Shown here: piece after piece, positions 15,484 to 16,028 of the stretch | Layout of the letters: every line of letters begins with the position of its first letter | Position numbering within the stretch: the first letter of the stretch is position 1 | From: Clostridiales bacterium DTU092 | Lineage (GTDB): Bacteria; Bacillota; Clostridia; Caldicoprobacterales; Caldicoprobacteraceae | NCBI GenBank assembly: GCA_001513505.1 | Contig: LFTM01000329.1 | Span: 1-16,028 of the forward strand | Direction: 5' to 3' | DNA: 16,028 bases | Program-made: the position numbers and the translations under genes | The notes under the pieces: generated by a model | The model's database searches: none | Told to the model about the DNA's origin: nothing | The model's input: the letters and a program-made list of their open reading frames with translations, nothing else

Positions 15484-15889
15484 CTTTTAATCCCTCCACA
15501 CTATCAATTTGATATGAATAGGGTTTTATATCCAGCAAAGGACTTCCATCCAAAGCATCAACCCCCTTAACATAAATCCGGTTTCCCTCCATCCTGATCA
15601 CTTCGGCTATGCAAAAAGCTATGGGGTTCGGTCTGGCAGGCGATCGGGTGGCAAATACACCTTTGAGTTCAGGACCCCAGGGAGTCACCGTCTGCAGCAC
15701 GTCCCGCTCAGCTTTATGACACCAGTACAGCACTATTAAATGTTTTAATCTTTCAACATACATAAGCCCATCTTTGAATTCCTCATGTATCTCCAGTACA
15801 GCTTCATCATCTGCCAGCCTGCCCTGCCTCGGAGCATCCATCCTGGTTTTATACGGACTATGTATTATGCCTATGGGTATCAACTGCAT
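15476..15889 (-). CDS. TrmO/TsaA-like SAM-dependent methyltransferase (short form)
   Basis: This 137-residue member of the TrmO (UPF0066/TsaA) family is the short form without the C-terminal domain of the Escherichia coli enzyme. Family motifs are IGIIHSPYK (6-14), GVFATRSPARPNPIA (77-91) and DALDGSPLLDIKPY (111-124), which form the beta-barrel SAM site. Full TrmO methylates N6 of threonylcarbamoyladenosine at position 37 of tRNA(Thr) in bacteria. Whether the short forms next to FmdE genes do the same is not established, so I give no gene symbol. AAAGGGG nine bases before the ATG sets the start. An 11-bp inverted repeat lies immediately upstream of that ribosome binding site. It is the first gene of a two-gene operon ending in the terminator at 14902-14961. 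Confidence 0.88.
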   Translation of the reverse strand: MQLIPIGIIHSPYKTRMDAPRQGRLADDEAVLEIHEEFKDGLMYVERLKHLIVLYWCHKAERDVLQTVTPWGPELKGVFATRSPARPNPIAFCIAEVIRMEGNRIYVKGVDALDGSPLLDIKPYSYQIDSVEGLKDE

Positions 15890-15904
15890 TCATTTTTCCC
15901 CTTT

Positions 15905-15944
15905 CATTGTGTTGTGGTCTCTTTACAATATTGACAACACAATG
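15905..15944 (-). promoter_or_regulatory. Perfect 11-bp inverted repeat ahead of the TrmO-like gene
   Basis: CATTGTGTTGT (15905-15915) and ACAACACAATG (15934-15944) are exact reverse complements separated by 18 bases. The left arm touches the ribosome binding site at 15898-15904. It may be an operator for a dimeric regulator, or an RNA hairpin that hides or exposes the translation start. The arms are long enough that chance is unlikely. No U-tract follows, so it is not a terminator for transcripts from upstream. Confidence 0.5.
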
Positions 15945-16028
15945 TTTTTATATTTCACGATTTTTCCGCCAGACTTGTATACCCGAACCAAAGCTGATTT
16001 TTGTCTAAAAACCTTATCCGGCGTCAGA
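15945..16028. other. Right edge, no gene seen
   Basis: The last 84 bases hold no convincing ORF or RNA structure. They are probably the upstream region of the TrmO-like operon, but I cannot pick out a clear promoter. Confidence 0.4.

Overview
The window looks like a chromosomal segment of a low-to-moderate G+C anaerobic Firmicute, probably a member of the Clostridia. The signs are strong GGAGG-type ribosome binding sites, several GTG starts, U-tailed intrinsic terminators, a DUF2207 membrane protein, an FmdE/TrmO-like pair of the kind common in anaerobes, and CRISPR repeats whose crRNA-sense 3' end (ATTGAAAT/C) resembles clostridial type I-B/III repeats. I cannot name the species. Every protein gene I can support lies on the minus strand, so transcription runs from high to low coordinates.

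From right to left: (1) 14974-15889 is a two-gene operon, a short TrmO-like methyltransferase and an FmdE-family protein, with overlapping frames. It is preceded by a perfect 11-bp inverted repeat and closed by a clear terminator. (2) 14224-14811 is a cas-less, degenerate CRISPR array: five regularly spaced but mutually different repeats, then one isolated repeat. A 22-codon hydrophobic ORF with a strong ribosome binding site lies between them. (3) 8674-14109 is a probable operon of a serine beta-lactamase-like hydrolase, a DUF6259-like glycosidase-fold protein and a DUF2207 membrane protein with a Gly-rich tail. (4) 5629-8544 is a promoter-led cluster of a DegT-type aminotransferase gene interrupted by an in-frame amber codon and two Amidohydro_2-type proteins. 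One amidohydrolase has a full set of metal ligands and the other has lost most of them. (5) 4722-5456 is a glycerophosphodiester phosphodiesterase whose terminator overlaps its stop codon. (6) 3421-4626 is a major facilitator transporter. (7) 3071-3417 holds two tandem 164-bp elements, each able to fold into a long nested hairpin, with compensatory base changes between the copies. (8) 2637-2962 has a strong promoter, a short putative leader or small RNA ending in a terminator, and a row of palindromes. It leads into (9) 46-2636, a three-gene ABC-2 exporter operon (ATPase plus two permeases).

The most unusual items are the tandem covarying hairpin elements, the amber-interrupted aminotransferase beside a catalytic/degenerate amidohydrolase pair, and the decayed CRISPR array enclosing a tiny membrane-peptide ORF. 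Functional links between these are inference only. No cas genes, transposases, tRNA or rRNA genes were seen.
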